This document shows positions 43,798 through 52,919 of a stretch of DNA of 64,000 bases, piece after piece (the stretch's first letter is position 1; every line of letters starts with the position of its first letter). The DNA is taken from assembly GCA_049322695.1 (NCBI GenBank), contig JBMORW010000029.1, forward strand, positions 21,924 to 85,923. The letters are read 5' to 3'. The notes under the pieces were generated by a model. The model saw nothing but the letters and a program-made list of their open reading frames with translations. It made no database searches and was not told the DNA's origin. A program made the position numbers and the translations under genes. This DNA is from CALGKJ01 sp049322695 (GTDB lineage: Bacteria > Bacillota > Clostridia > Lutisporales > Lutisporaceae).

Positions 43798-45735
43798 TCA
43801 ATCCTTCCATAGATTATTTGCTGCATACTTGAGTATGATATCGCAGCAATGGTCGCAATAACCATTGGACTTCATTTCCTGCACCATAACATGATATTTC
43901 TCATCCTGCTCCTTATCCCTTACTCTTGATTTGGTTATGATTCTCGACAAATCCTTTACCGAATTCGTAAGCTTCTTTTCAATGGCTTCCTTAAGAGGCT
44001 CATAGGAGCTGTAGTTTATTTTACCTCCGTTTCTGACCACATAGAACATATATGAGGTCACATCCGTTCTGAAGCCTTTTGCAGAGCTTTCGGACACCCC
44101 GATATGCTCCTCTATGGATCGCATGAACTTCTCATCAGGCTGAAGCTCCTCTCCTGTGGATTTATCCTTTAGTCTGGTTTTATTCACATATGCCTCTGCA
44201 TTATCCAGATAGTTGTTAAAAAGACTCTCTGCCTGCTCCTTAAAGCTGTGAATAAATGCCTTTGTTATTTCCTTTTCAAGTATTTTATTATACTCCTTAC
44301 GAATAGTATCCTGAACAAATGCCAAATAGCGCTTTTTTTCATCCTCCGCAATATCAAGCTCCTTGACGGATCTGACTATGCTTTCCATTATGCTCAGAGG
44401 ATTGATGCAGTCATACTCCGAATTGGTCAGTGCATTATCTATGGCCTTTATTATGAACCGTGTGGATATACCGGTCATTCCCTCTCTCATTCCCGCTTCT
44501 TCTCTAAGCTCCATTATGTCTATTTTCCTCACACTGCCTTTTTCTACTATATCTTCACCATTATATATCTTCAGCTTTGTCATAGGATCTGCCTTGGTAG
44601 AAGGCGAAAGCCTTGAAAGAACGGCAAACATAGCTGCCACCTCTATGGTATGGGGTGCAATATGTGCATTGAAGCTGCTCTTCTTCAGTATTTTTTCATA
44701 TATCTTTATCTCCTCATTAAGCTCCAGACAATATGGCACCTCTATTTTTACAATTCTGTCCAATATGGCTTCATTGGTATGGTCGGATTTGAATTTATTC
44801 CATTCAGCCTCATTGGAGTGGGCAACTATTACTCCGTCAAAATATATCATTGCTCCCTTTCCCGGTGAAGGAATCATTTTTTCCTGAGTTGCTGTTATTA
44901 TTGTGTGAAGATACTCAACATCATTTTTAAATACCTCTATGAACTCTACCAGTCCTCTGTTTCCCACATTAAATGCACCATTAAGAGAAAAGATTCTCGG
45001 GTCATCCTCAGGATACATATCCATTTTGGATATATCAACCGAACCTGTAAGTACGGAAGTATCCTGATTGTTAGGGTCAACGGGAGGAACGACTCCGACA
45101 CCTTTTCTGGACCTTATGGAAAATGTAGCGGTTTCAACTGGAAATCTTTCATACTCTTCGTTGTAATCATTTTTCAGCCTGTACTTGCATATGGGACATA
45201 AATCCCCTTCTATCCTTACACTTAAAAGCTTCTCAAACTCAGGCCTCAGGTGATTTGGAATAAGGTGAAGAGGCTCTTCTCTCATTGGACAGCCCTTCAG
45301 GCTGTATATCGGTTCTGCATTTTCAATAGCCTTTTTAAAGGCTTCAACCAATGAAGATTTACCTGCACCTACGGGTCCTACCAGATACAATACCTGCCTT
45401 GCCTCTTCACCTCTTAATGATGCAGCATGAAAATAGTTGACAATCTTCATTAGAACCTTATCTATACCAAAAAAGTCCTCTGAGAAGAAATCATAGCTCT
45501 TAATAATATCATTGCCGTAAATTTTTCTAATCCTGGGCGTTTCCTCAGGTCTTAACAGCTTAACACCCTTTTGAATAATAATATCGTACATTCTCTTGTG
45601 AGCAAGCTTAACTATTTCAGGATTTTTTTTGATTATATCAAGATACTCAATAAAGGTACCTTCAAACTTGCTTTTCTTTCGGCGTTCCCTGTCATTTTCA
45701 ATCAAATCCTTAAAGCTTATTGTATCCAGATGCAT
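43798..45735 (-). CDS. prkA: PrkA-family serine protein kinase / AAA protein
   Basis: 645 residues, full length. The AAA domain has Walker A GPVGAGKSS (about residue 108) and a Cys cluster (CPICKYRL) near 190, then the PrkA C-terminal domain. ATG at 45735 follows GGAGGTGGAG. It is first in the operon with yhbH and spoVR. PrkA was described as a kinase in Bacillus; some work suggests that it is an AAA protease instead, so the activity name is provisional. Confidence 0.95.
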   Translation of the reverse strand: MHLDTISFKDLIENDRERRKKSKFEGTFIEYLDIIKKNPEIVKLAHKRMYDIIIQKGVKLLRPEETPRIRKIYGNDIIKSYDFFSEDFFGIDKVLMKIVNYFHAASLRGEEARQVLYLVGPVGAGKSSLVEAFKKAIENAEPIYSLKGCPMREEPLHLIPNHLRPEFEKLLSVRIEGDLCPICKYRLKNDYNEEYERFPVETATFSIRSRKGVGVVPPVDPNNQDTSVLTGSVDISKMDMYPEDDPRIFSLNGAFNVGNRGLVEFIEVFKNDVEYLHTIITATQEKMIPSPGKGAMIYFDGVIVAHSNEAEWNKFKSDHTNEAILDRIVKIEVPYCLELNEEIKIYEKILKKSSFNAHIAPHTIEVAAMFAVLSRLSPSTKADPMTKLKIYNGEDIVEKGSVRKIDIMELREEAGMREGMTGISTRFIIKAIDNALTNSEYDCINPLSIMESIVRSVKELDIAEDEKKRYLAFVQDTIRKEYNKILEKEITKAFIHSFKEQAESLFNNYLDNAEAYVNKTRLKDKSTGEELQPDEKFMRSIEEHIGVSESSAKGFRTDVTSYMFYVVRNGGKINYSSYEPLKEAIEKKLTNSVKDLSRIITKSRVRDKEQDEKYHVMVQEMKSNGYCDHCCDIILKYAANNLWKD

Positions 45736-45874
45736 TTCTCCACCTCCAGAAATCTACATATTGCTGTACAACGGTAACCATGCTTATGAATTATGATTTT
45801 GAAATAATGTCTTATTATCATAACATCTTATTTATATATTACGTACGAAATTTCAAATGATGAAACTTTTATTT

Positions 45875-45904
45875 AAAAAAAAGAAGCGGACTACAACCGC
45901 TTCT
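45875..45904 (-). terminator. Terminator after the second sigma/anti-sigma pair
   Basis: Stem AGAAGCGG / CCGCTTCT with a 7-nt loop followed by eight T residues on the minus strand. Confidence 0.9.
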
Positions 45905-47021
45905 ATTCCCAGTTCCAGAAATCAATATGATTCAATTCGGCATACCTTATATCCAGCGCATCATATAACCTGATTATCTCTTCAGTAGGCCCTGTAACCT
46001 TCAAACCATATATGATATAACCATTTTCCATTATATATCTTGCTTTATCACCAATACTGTTGTCTATGCCATTTGCCGATAGAATCATTTTATTTGGCTT
46101 TATGATCTCTTTGTTATCGTTGAGCCATTTCATTTCTTGTGTAACTTTATTAAAAAATACGTCTACATTAGATTTTTCCAAGATCATGGGCCTATCAAAG
46201 CTGTATGGTGAAAACAAGCTTCCGGGAACACCCCACTGTACATATTGTATGAAATCATATGCCATATTTCTTGCCTCTGCAGCTTCCTGACCACATTCTG
46301 CTGCCATCCATAATATATCTACATCATAGCTGTCCAGAATAACTTTTATATCCTTAATTGATATTGTTTCCCTCAAGCTTACGCTAATTGTTGAAACCGT
46401 GTTTTCGCCGTTCTTTACCAATATCCTCTTCACTTTATCAACTGTACCTGCTGCCGCAGACTCATTTCTAAGGTTATTATCCGGATGTATGAAGTTTACC
46501 ATTATTCCAACGGGGTTTTCTATACCATTGCTGAATAGGTATAGCTTTGCTTCAATAGCCTGTTTTGGTATACCTTTTTTGCCTGCCTTATCATGAGTAT
46601 ATGATTTCAGCCTTGTATAGAAATGGATGCCTCTGTCAAAGGAGTTACCAAAGCCGCCGACGTTATTAGGCTGCGAAAACTGTACTACATCAGCTAATGC
46701 CCTTGAAAAATCAGGCATGCTCGAATAGTAAATGCTCCCTGCAACAGGCAGCAGCCAGTTCAGGACAGCATAAGAAGCAAATAAGACTGTAAACGTTATC
46801 AAAGCTATTAATGCTACACTTCTTCGAAGTTTCTTTTCAGCCTTTTTATACAGTTTGTTTGAACCCTTCCTTTCTTGTTTACTGTTATTCTCCAGCTTTT
46901 CCAGTTCCTTCATACATTCAGGACACTCGGCAAGGTGCTCGGATAAGCTGTCATTTTCATCATCTGTAACATTGCCGTCCATATATGCTTTCAGCTTGCT
47001 TCTTATTTCTTTACAGTCCAC
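45903..47021 (-). CDS. Zinc-finger anti-sigma factor with Sigma_reg_C-type domain
   Basis: 372 residues. The N-terminal zinc-finger is H-x3-C-x2-C (EHLAECPECM, residues about 29-38). One membrane helix follows at about 70-92 (VALIALITFTVLFASYAVL). The long outer part resembles the sigma-factor regulator C-terminal domain (ends IRYAELNHIDFWNWE). The gene begins 2 bp after the ECF sigma gene ends, so they are coupled. The extracytoplasmic domain should receive the signal that frees the sigma factor; what it senses is unknown. Confidence 0.85.
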   Translation of the reverse strand: MDCKEIRSKLKAYMDGNVTDDENDSLSEHLAECPECMKELEKLENNSKQERKGSNKLYKKAEKKLRRSVALIALITFTVLFASYAVLNWLLPVAGSIYYSSMPDFSRALADVVQFSQPNNVGGFGNSFDRGIHFYTRLKSYTHDKAGKKGIPKQAIEAKLYLFSNGIENPVGIMVNFIHPDNNLRNESAAAGTVDKVKRILVKNGENTVSTISVSLRETISIKDIKVILDSYDVDILWMAAECGQEAAEARNMAYDFIQYVQWGVPGSLFSPYSFDRPMILEKSNVDVFFNKVTQEMKWLNDNKEIIKPNKMILSANGIDNSIGDKARYIMENGYIIYGLKVTGPTEEIIRLYDALDIRYAELNHIDFWNWE

Positions 47022-47023
47022 AA

Positions 47024-47512
47024 CTAATCTCTCCCTCTATATATGTTTCTGAATTTGTTTCTCGCCCTGAAAAGGTTAATCTTTACCTGTTCAATACTCA
47101 TTCCCATTTTATCAGCTATTTCAGAATATGACAGCTCATCGAAAACTCTTAAGCAGAGAATCAGCCTGTATTTTTCGTTCAGTTCTTCCAATGTTTCCAT
47201 TATTATCATCCTGCTTTCTTTTTTTTCCAAATCTATATGCGGTAATCCCAAAATGCTTTCAAAGCAGCCATAATCATTCTCCTCACTATCTAACTTTCTT
47301 TGCTTTCTGACCATATCATAATATATATTCCGTGACACAGTGAAAAACCATGAATGCTTAAGCTGTTCACTGTTTACAGACATATGACATAGTGCCCTGT
47401 AGAAGGTCTCCTGCAGGATTTCTTCAACAATATGCTCATTGCCGCACAGCTTCATAACATATTTATAAAGCTTTCTTTCTATATCGTTATATAGTTTTTC
47501 AAAGTCATTCAA
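47024..47512 (-). CDS. ECF-type RNA polymerase sigma factor
   Basis: 162 residues. Region 2: EEILQETFYRALCHM and WFFTVSRNIYYDMVRK; region 4 HTH: LSYSEIADKMGMSIEQVKINL. The ATG at 47512 has no strong Shine-Dalgarno (AAACTTGA precedes it). Upstream lies a good ECF promoter (AAC-16-CGT), so the gene is probably autoregulated and paired with the following anti-sigma gene. Confidence 0.9.
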   Translation of the reverse strand: MNDFEKLYNDIERKLYKYVMKLCGNEHIVEEILQETFYRALCHMSVNSEQLKHSWFFTVSRNIYYDMVRKQRKLDSEENDYGCFESILGLPHIDLEKKESRMIIMETLEELNEKYRLILCLRVFDELSYSEIADKMGMSIEQVKINLFRARNKFRNIYRGRD

Positions 47513-47576
47513 GTTTTACCGCCTACCCTCATACCGTTCTGCATAAAATATCGGTCATAAACTGTGTTATGTATAT

Positions 47577-47604
47577 GTAACGTTTTTGCAGAATAAATGT
47601 TACA
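47577..47604 (-). promoter_or_regulatory. ECF-type promoter, probably autoregulatory
   Basis: Minus strand TGTAAC (47599-47604), 16 nt, CGTTAC (47577-47582). This matches the AAC/CGT boxes used by ECF sigma factors such as SigW, and lies 65 bp upstream of the sigma start. Confidence 0.6.
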
Positions 47605-47675
47605 TACGAATATCATTTTATAAACAAAATTCTAACTGTCATTTAACTGTTCAAAATATCTGTCATAAACATTTT

Positions 47676-47704
47676 TTGGATTCGTTATAGTCTGATGCTA
47701 TAAT
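47676..47704 (+). promoter_or_regulatory. Sigma-A promoter of the GNAT gene
   Basis: TTGGAT (47676-47681), 17 nt, TATAAT (47699-47704), 38 bp before the start codon. Confidence 0.75.
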
Positions 47705-47742
47705 AAATCTATACGACTTTAATATCTTAATGGGGTGAGATA

Positions 47743-48456
47743 ATGATTACTTTAGATGAAGCCTTGGAACTGCTAAAGCACGACAAGATCAGAAATGCCA
47801 GCATGATAAACTTTATAAAGGAGTATTCCGTACAATCTATTGATATCTGTGGAGATTCTTTAATGCTCAGAGCCACAAGCGACCATCAGTGGATTCTCAT
47901 AAGCAGTGAGTCAAAGGAAGAACTGAATGTTCTCATCAATAAGCTGGATAAAAAAGATGAATACTTTTCTGTGATTGAAGACTGGATGATGCCTATATTA
48001 ACACATGGCAGAGAAGTTATTTGGAGCCTATCCTGCGTTAAGCTTTATTATCCGGAGGAACTTAATATAGTTGAGCCGCAAAATAAGGTTTCCGAGCTGA
48101 ATGCAGAGATGGCGGAATATATATTCGATAACTCAAAATATAAGGAATTTACTTCCATAGAATATATTACCGACAGAATAAACAGAGGTACGGCTTTGGG
48201 CATATTTGACAAGGATAAGCTCGCAGCCTGGCTTCTGACCCATGATGACGGCGCTATGGGATTTTTGCATGTACTTGAGGAGTATAGGGGAAAAGGATAT
48301 GCCCAGGATTTAACCTATGCCATGATAAAAGCTTTAAGGGATAAAAACCAGCTGCCTTTTGTACAAATTGAGGAAAGCAATGTGCAGTCTATGGGTCTGT
48401 CACAAAAAATGGGCTTTGTTCGAGACAGAGTTATCAATTGGTTTCAGCTTAGATAG
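47743..48456 (+). CDS. GNAT-family N-acetyltransferase
   Basis: 237 residues. The C-terminal half carries the acetyl-CoA site: LHVLEEYRGKGYAQDLTYAMI (R-x-x-G-x-G/A) and VQIEESNVQSMGLSQKMGF. The N-terminal 110 residues are a separate small domain of the kind seen in FR47/GNAT_acetyltran proteins. ATG at 47743 follows GGGGTGAG. Substrate unknown; single gene with its own promoter and terminator. Confidence 0.82.
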   Translation: MITLDEALELLKHDKIRNASMINFIKEYSVQSIDICGDSLMLRATSDHQWILISSESKEELNVLINKLDKKDEYFSVIEDWMMPILTHGREVIWSLSCVKLYYPEELNIVEPQNKVSELNAEMAEYIFDNSKYKEFTSIEYITDRINRGTALGIFDKDKLAAWLLTHDDGAMGFLHVLEEYRGKGYAQDLTYAMIKALRDKNQLPFVQIEESNVQSMGLSQKMGFVRDRVINWFQLR

Positions 48457-48488
48457 AAATAGCAGCCTGCCGGCTGCTTTTTCTATCT
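48451..48488 (+). terminator. Terminator after the GNAT gene
   Basis: Stem AGCAGCC / GGCTGCT followed by TTTT, extended outward by AGATAGAAA / TTTCTATCT. Fit is good on both strands, so it can also serve the convergent ABC operon. Confidence 0.85.
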
Positions 48489-48517
48489 AAAAAGGTGAAT
48501 CGTCATATGCTCTCAAC

Positions 48518-49270
48518 TTATATATTTTCTGCCTTGCCTGCCTTTATCCAGAGACAAAGTCTGTCTTCCACCAGATCTATAAGTTTGAAAAGCAGCATGC
48601 CCATCAAGCTCAAAGCTATTATTCCGCTGAACATCTCAACATAATTCACCATAGTCCAGCTGTTCATTATAAAATAACCTATTCCATATGTAGTAGCAAA
48701 ATTTTCACCTAAAAACAGCACCGCTATGCTAGTTCCCACACTGATTCTCAGGGCTGTGAGTATCTTGGGGAGAACAGCAGGTATTATTACATGTAAATAT
48801 ATCTGCTTCGTGTTCATTCCCAAGGATTTAGCTGAATAAAAAAGTTCTTTTGTCAGTTCCTTGACACTGTCACGGGCTGTGACTATTATCTGGAAAATTA
48901 TTATTGCTGTAATCAATATTATCTTACTAAGGTCACCAAGTCCGAAAAATATCATAAAAACAGGTAAGAAAGCAATCTTGGGAATAGGATAAAGCAAATA
49001 TACTATAGGTGAAAAGAACTTATCAGCCTTGTCCTTAAGCCCAAGCCATAATCCGAAGCTTACGCCCAAAAGCAGTGATATACCTACTGCAGCTGCTACG
49101 CGCCAAAGGCTGTATAAAAGGTGAAGAAACAGCTTTTCCGGAAAAATGCTGATAAAATTCATAAATGTGTCATAGGGGCTGGGTATTATACCGGATTGTA
49201 ATAAAAAATGCAGCAGATACCAAAAAAGAATCAGCACTGAAGCAGCATATATTGTTTTAAACCTATTCAT
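48518..49270 (-). CDS. SsuC/TauC-like ABC permease
   Basis: About 250 residues with six hydrophobic helices and the EAA-type loop (FYSAKSLGMNTKQIYLHVIIPAVLP). Start taken as ATG 49270; a GTG at 49273 is alternative. It overlaps the ATPase gene by 8 bp. With the ATPase and binding protein it forms a complete importer of the nitrate/sulfonate/taurine class, which also takes up thiamine precursors; the substrate cannot be fixed. Confidence 0.88.
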   Translation of the reverse strand: MNRFKTIYAASVLILFWYLLHFLLQSGIIPSPYDTFMNFISIFPEKLFLHLLYSLWRVAAAVGISLLLGVSFGLWLGLKDKADKFFSPIVYLLYPIPKIAFLPVFMIFFGLGDLSKIILITAIIIFQIIVTARDSVKELTKELFYSAKSLGMNTKQIYLHVIIPAVLPKILTALRISVGTSIAVLFLGENFATTYGIGYFIMNSWTMVNYVEMFSGIIALSLMGMLLFKLIDLVEDRLCLWIKAGKAENI

Positions 49271-49991
49271 CACAGTCCATCCACCTTCGCACTTCCAGAC
49301 AGATTTTATAAAAGTCCAGCTTCTCTCTTAGAGCTTCATCGCCAAAATAAGGATTCTCCAATATCTTCTTGATACCGCCTTTTTTCATGATTACTATTCT
49401 CTGCCCTAGGAAAACAGCTTCCTCGATATTATGAGTAACCAGTACCATAGTAACAGGATTTCTTTTATATATATCCAATATAAGATTCTGAAGCTGTTCC
49501 TTAGTAATGGCATCCAAAGCGGAGGACGGCTCATCCATAAGCAATACATCAGGCTCAAGTGCTAGAGTTCTGCCTATTGCCACTCTCTGTTTCTGTCCGC
49601 CGCTCAGTTGAATGGGATATTTCGCCGCATACTGCTCTATTCCCAGTCTTTTCAGTATTGCTTCAACCTTGTGACTGATATCCTGCTTTCTGACACCTCT
49701 TACCTGCAGTCCCAAAGCTACATTCTTCCATGCGGTTTTCCATGGCATAAGACCATAATGCTGCAGTATGACTCCCGTATTCTGCCTTATTCCGGTTTGC
49801 AGCTGCCCATCTATGGATACGCTGCCGGAATCAGGCCGAACAAGTCCGGCCATTGCATAAATAAGCGTAGTCTTGCCGCAGCCGGACGGACCTATTATAG
49901 CGCAGGTTGTATTTTTTTCTATGCTTAGGCTTATACCGGCCAAAGCATTTTCTTTACCATAGGAAATACTGACATCTTGTAAGTGTATCAT
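49263..49991 (-). CDS. SsuB/TauB-like ABC ATPase
   Basis: 242 residues. Walker A GPSGCGKTTL near residue 35, Q-loop LQHYGLMPW, signature LSGGQKQRVAIGR, Walker B DVLLMDEPSSALD and the switch His in LVTHNIEEA. The ATG overlaps the stop of the binding-protein gene by one base (TAATG), so the three genes are translationally linked. Confidence 0.93.
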   Translation of the reverse strand: MIHLQDVSISYGKENALAGISLSIEKNTTCAIIGPSGCGKTTLIYAMAGLVRPDSGSVSIDGQLQTGIRQNTGVILQHYGLMPWKTAWKNVALGLQVRGVRKQDISHKVEAILKRLGIEQYAAKYPIQLSGGQKQRVAIGRTLALEPDVLLMDEPSSALDAITKEQLQNLILDIYKRNPVTMVLVTHNIEEAVFLGQRIVIMKKGGIKKILENPYFGDEALREKLDFYKICLEVRRWMDCDE

Positions 49992-50908
49992 TACTTGATA
50001 AACTTCCCTTCAACCATATCATTGTATTTGACGGTTATGTCAATTTTCTGCACCTTCTCTACCCAGTTAATTATTTTGCTCATATATGCTTCACTTGGCA
50101 GTCTTGCCTCCATGTATTTTGGCAGTACCATCAGATCCTTCACCTCAGGCTTCAACTCCAGTTGCTCCACAAGTATGTTTCTTGCAATGGCTTCATCCTT
50201 ATTGATTTCAGCAACGGCCTTATTATAAGCCCTATGGAATAATTTGATTGCTTCTGCTTTCTCTTTCATTGCCTTCCCAGTAAACACCATGGCTTCAGGC
50301 CAGAACTCATCCTTGTTATCAAACACCCTTTTTTCCAGTCCCCCCAGCTGACCTGAAGATGCAACCGGCTCAGGAAGACATGCCATGTCCATTTGCCCTG
50401 CCTTCAGCATTTCCAGCCTTGCAGGTATTTCATTGACAAATATTTTTTCCATTTCATATTGTCCGCTTAACCACTGGTCTGAAAGGTAGTTTGATACGCT
50501 TATCTCCATCATTCCTACTTTGATTTTTTTCTTTTCCTGAAAGCTCTTGCTTACCAGGAAGGGAAAGCTCCCATCCGTACTGGTGGTTATTTTTATATCA
50601 AAACCATTCTGCACATTGTTTAAAAATGCGATAAGATCTGTCATTGCTCCATCCAACTCACCGCTTTGCAACGCACTTTGTCTGTTTGCTGCATTGCTAT
50701 ATACCTCTACCTTGACATCCAGACCCAGCTCTTTAAAATACCCGTTTTTATCCGCAAGAAATATGGGGGCAGAGTCCGCAGCCGGCATTACACCTACTCT
50801 TAATGACAGATTTTTGGCTTCAACCCTCTGCAGTGCTTTTGTACAACCTGATAAAACAAGTGCTATTGACAATACTAATACCATAATTACCTTGAATGCT
50901 TTGTACAT
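49991..50908 (-). CDS. SsuA/NMT1-like substrate-binding lipoprotein
   Basis: 305 residues. Lipoprotein signal with LVLSGC (Cys about 22). The mature part starts with LRVGVMPAADSAPIFLADK, typical of the nitrate/sulfonate/NMT1 binding family, and keeps the DLIAFLNNV and LPEPVASS strands. It leads the operon and has a 5' leader with a hairpin and a 31-nt motif shared with the divergent UbiA operon. Substrate unknown: sulfonate, pyrimidine precursor or another small anion. Confidence 0.88.
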   Translation of the reverse strand: MYKAFKVIMVLVLSIALVLSGCTKALQRVEAKNLSLRVGVMPAADSAPIFLADKNGYFKELGLDVKVEVYSNAANRQSALQSGELDGAMTDLIAFLNNVQNGFDIKITTSTDGSFPFLVSKSFQEKKKIKVGMMEISVSNYLSDQWLSGQYEMEKIFVNEIPARLEMLKAGQMDMACLPEPVASSGQLGGLEKRVFDNKDEFWPEAMVFTGKAMKEKAEAIKLFHRAYNKAVAEINKDEAIARNILVEQLELKPEVKDLMVLPKYMEARLPSEAYMSKIINWVEKVQKIDITVKYNDMVEGKFIK

Positions 50909-50930
50909 TTTTATGCCTCCTATTTTTAAT

Positions 50931-50961
50931 GGAAAGACGGCCTACCCGGCTTTTCATCAGC
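50931..50961. repeat. 31-nt motif, copy 1 (ssuA-like leader)
   Basis: 24 of 31 bases match 51147-51177 in the same plus-strand orientation, including a CTTTTCAT core and an imperfect dyad AAAGNCGG/CCCGGCTTT. It lies 23 bp upstream of the binding-protein start. Confidence 0.55.
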
Positions 50962-50968
50962 AATTTAT

Positions 50969-51019
50969 AAAAAAAAGCAAGTCTAAGGCATTGACCCCAG
51001 TCAGACGCAGCTTTTTTTT
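50969..51019 (-). terminator. Symmetric A/T-flanked hairpin in the ssuA-like leader
   Basis: AGC...GTCT pairs with AGAC...GCT, flanked by A8 and T8. Because the flanks are symmetric it can terminate in either direction; on the minus strand it would attenuate the importer operon. Confidence 0.5.
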
Positions 51020-51146
51020 AGCACTATAACAGCTCATAAATATATTTTAACTCTATACCGCTGCAGGAGCAATAATGTGTTATGTGAATAAATATATTCA
51101 TACATTAAATATGACAACCCTTAAGTTTTTTTATATAATTAATAAT

Positions 51147-51177
51147 GAAAAGAAGGTCTTCCCGACTTTTCATTTGC
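51147..51177. repeat. 31-nt motif, copy 2 (UbiA operon leader)
   Basis: Related to 50931-50961 (24/31). Here it lies 22 bp upstream of the UbiA-family start and ends next to GAAGGAG. It contains the imperfect dyad AAAAG-GG / CC-CTTTT. Confidence 0.55.
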
Positions 51178-51199
51178 TGAGAAGGAGATTTGTGCACTT

Positions 51200-52114
51200 A
51201 TGAGAGACTTAAAGCTAAAGACCATTTTAAAGGATACCTGGACAGCATCCAGACCGCTTTCCCTTACTCTTGCAATATATTCAACCACTCTCGGAATATC
51301 AATTGCACATCTGGAGGGCAAGCTTTTTGCCGCAGGAAGCAGCTCCCTTCGGATTGATATATTAAAAATTGCATTGGTGACGGCAGCGGGTATACTTGTA
51401 CAAACAGGTACAAATCTTATAAACGATTATTTTGAATGCGGATTAAAGTTTAAGGATTTTAAAGGTAAAAAATATAAGTTTCTGGGGAAAATGCGGACAG
51501 ACTTTGACATATATATATTCATGCTGGGTATGGCATGCTTTGGAGCAACCGCCTTAATTGGTCTGATACTGGTTTACCTTTCGACTCCTAAACTCATTGC
51601 GGTAGGCATAATAGGTATTATTGGAGGTTACTCCTATACAGGAGAACCCATTGTATATAAAAGGCTCGGACTTGGTGCCATACTTTCATTTGTACTTATG
51701 GGACCATTAATGGTTTTCGGCAGCTATCTGGTGCTTGCCGAAAGCTTTTCCTGGAGCCCTATACTGCTGGGTTTACCTGTAAGCCTTATGATTCCTCTTT
51801 TAATGTTCAGCAATGAGCTAAGGGATTATCAGAGAGACAAGGACATGAAAATCAGAACGCTGACGGTGCGTTTAGGATTTGTAAATGGTAAGAGAATATT
51901 CCTTATTCTGCTTTGTTCTCCATATTTCCTGACGTTGATTTTCATATTTTACCGCTTCATACCATTAAGTGCGCTGCTGGTATTTGTGACTCTGCCGCTG
52001 GCAATAAAATCCTATAGGAATGCTGCAACAGCTAAAAAAGAAGGCGTACCTATAACCAACAAGCTTCATCTCAGCTTTGGACTGATATACATAAGCTCTA
52101 TGCTTCTGATGTAA
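51200..52114 (+). CDS. UbiA-family prenyltransferase
   Basis: 304 residues with eight or nine hydrophobic helices. The two Asp-rich motifs are NLINDYFE (near residue 78; the last Asp of NDxxD is Glu) and NELRDYQRDKD (near 212). MenA-like enzymes transfer prenyl chains to aromatic rings. It is the first gene of a group with DUF3842, ModE-like, ModA and ModB genes, all on the plus strand with short gaps. Menaquinone genes are not nearby, so the acceptor is open. AAGGAG is 12 nt from the ATG. Confidence 0.82.
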   Translation: MRDLKLKTILKDTWTASRPLSLTLAIYSTTLGISIAHLEGKLFAAGSSSLRIDILKIALVTAAGILVQTGTNLINDYFECGLKFKDFKGKKYKFLGKMRTDFDIYIFMLGMACFGATALIGLILVYLSTPKLIAVGIIGIIGGYSYTGEPIVYKRLGLGAILSFVLMGPLMVFGSYLVLAESFSWSPILLGLPVSLMIPLLMFSNELRDYQRDKDMKIRTLTVRLGFVNGKRIFLILLCSPYFLTLIFIFYRFIPLSALLVFVTLPLAIKSYRNAATAKKEGVPITNKLHLSFGLIYISSMLLM

Positions 52115-52126
52115 CGGAGGAATATT

Positions 52127-52546
52127 ATGATTATCGCAGTTATAGATGCCCAGGGGGCAGGATTAGGACAAACAATAATAAAGAAGCTGCGCAAGGAGCT
52201 TGGCAATGATATTCATATCGCCGCGCTGGGAACAAACCAGACAGCTACGCAAAATATGCTAGAAGCTGGCGCTGACAAGGGATATACAGGCGAGAATGAA
52301 ATATGCAGCTTCTGTGAAACAGCAGCAGTCTCTTGCATAATAGGTCCAATAGGCATTATTTGCAGCGGAGGAATTTTGGGTGAGATAACCCCGAGGATAT
52401 CAGGCTCAGTATTTTCAATGAGCTGTACAAAATATATAATGCCCCTTCAAAAACACGGCATATATATACCGGGAACAAGAAGCCTTCAAATCAAGGATAT
52501 AATTAGTGAGATTGTTGAAGATATAAAAAATAGTATGGGTGGATAG
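52127..52546 (+). CDS. DUF3842 family protein
   Basis: 139 residues. The N-terminus MIIAVIDAQGAGLGQTII resembles a nucleotide-binding Rossmann start; later GANxNMLEAGADKGYTGEN-like and CIIGPIGIICSGGILGEI segments match the DUF3842 family as I know it. ATG after GGAGG, 12 bp behind UbiA and 2 bp before the ModE-like gene. Role unknown; the context suggests a link to molybdate/tungstate handling. Confidence 0.72.
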   Translation: MIIAVIDAQGAGLGQTIIKKLRKELGNDIHIAALGTNQTATQNMLEAGADKGYTGENEICSFCETAAVSCIIGPIGIICSGGILGEITPRISGSVFSMSCTKYIMPLQKHGIYIPGTRSLQIKDIISEIVEDIKNSMGG

Positions 52547-52548
52547 TT

Positions 52549-52890
52549 ATGAGAATAAAATGCAGAGTATGGCTTGAAAAGGATAATGAAAAAATATTTG
52601 GAAAGGGTCCCTTTGAGCTCTTGAAAAGGGTAGAAGAGCTAGGTTCACTGAGACAGGCGGCAATTTCCATGGATATGTCGTATACCAAGGCTCACAGAAT
52701 GATTGCAAATCTGGAACGTGCATTGGGATATGAAATGCTGACTAAGAAAATAGGCGGAATCAGTGGAGGAAGCTCAGCCCTTACAGACAAATGCAAAAGC
52801 CTTATGAATAAATACATACTGCTTGAGCAAAGCATAAGAAAGGCTGCCGAAGAAATATATACTGAAATCTTCGAGGTCAAGGAGCAATAA
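52549..52890 (+). CDS. ModE-type N-terminal HTH regulator
   Basis: 113 residues: only the LysR-like winged HTH of ModE (GPFELLKRVEELGSLRQAA, then SYTKAHRMIANLERALG) without the molybdate-binding TOP domains. A Gly-Gly segment (GISGGSSAL) follows as in ModE. It lies directly upstream of the promoter/operator for modA and likely represses it when bound to oxyanion or a partner carrying it. Confidence 0.85.
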   Translation: MRIKCRVWLEKDNEKIFGKGPFELLKRVEELGSLRQAAISMDMSYTKAHRMIANLERALGYEMLTKKIGGISGGSSALTDKCKSLMNKYILLEQSIRKAAEEIYTEIFEVKEQ

Positions 52891-52919
52891 TTGACAGCTA
52901 TGCAATAAGCCGTTATACT
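52891..52919 (+). promoter_or_regulatory. Promoter of modAB
   Basis: TTGACA (52891-52896), 17 nt, TATACT (52914-52919), starting right after the ModE-like stop codon. Confidence 0.8.

Noticed and set aside
43794..43865. Upstream start for yhbH at 43865
   Set aside because: Lies within prkA; the family start MATFREFNQ at 43793 fits length and context.
50909..51199. Molybdenum-cofactor riboswitch upstream of the importer
   Set aside because: The two 31-nt motifs and the hairpin did not match the Moco RNA pattern as I know it; kept only as repeats.
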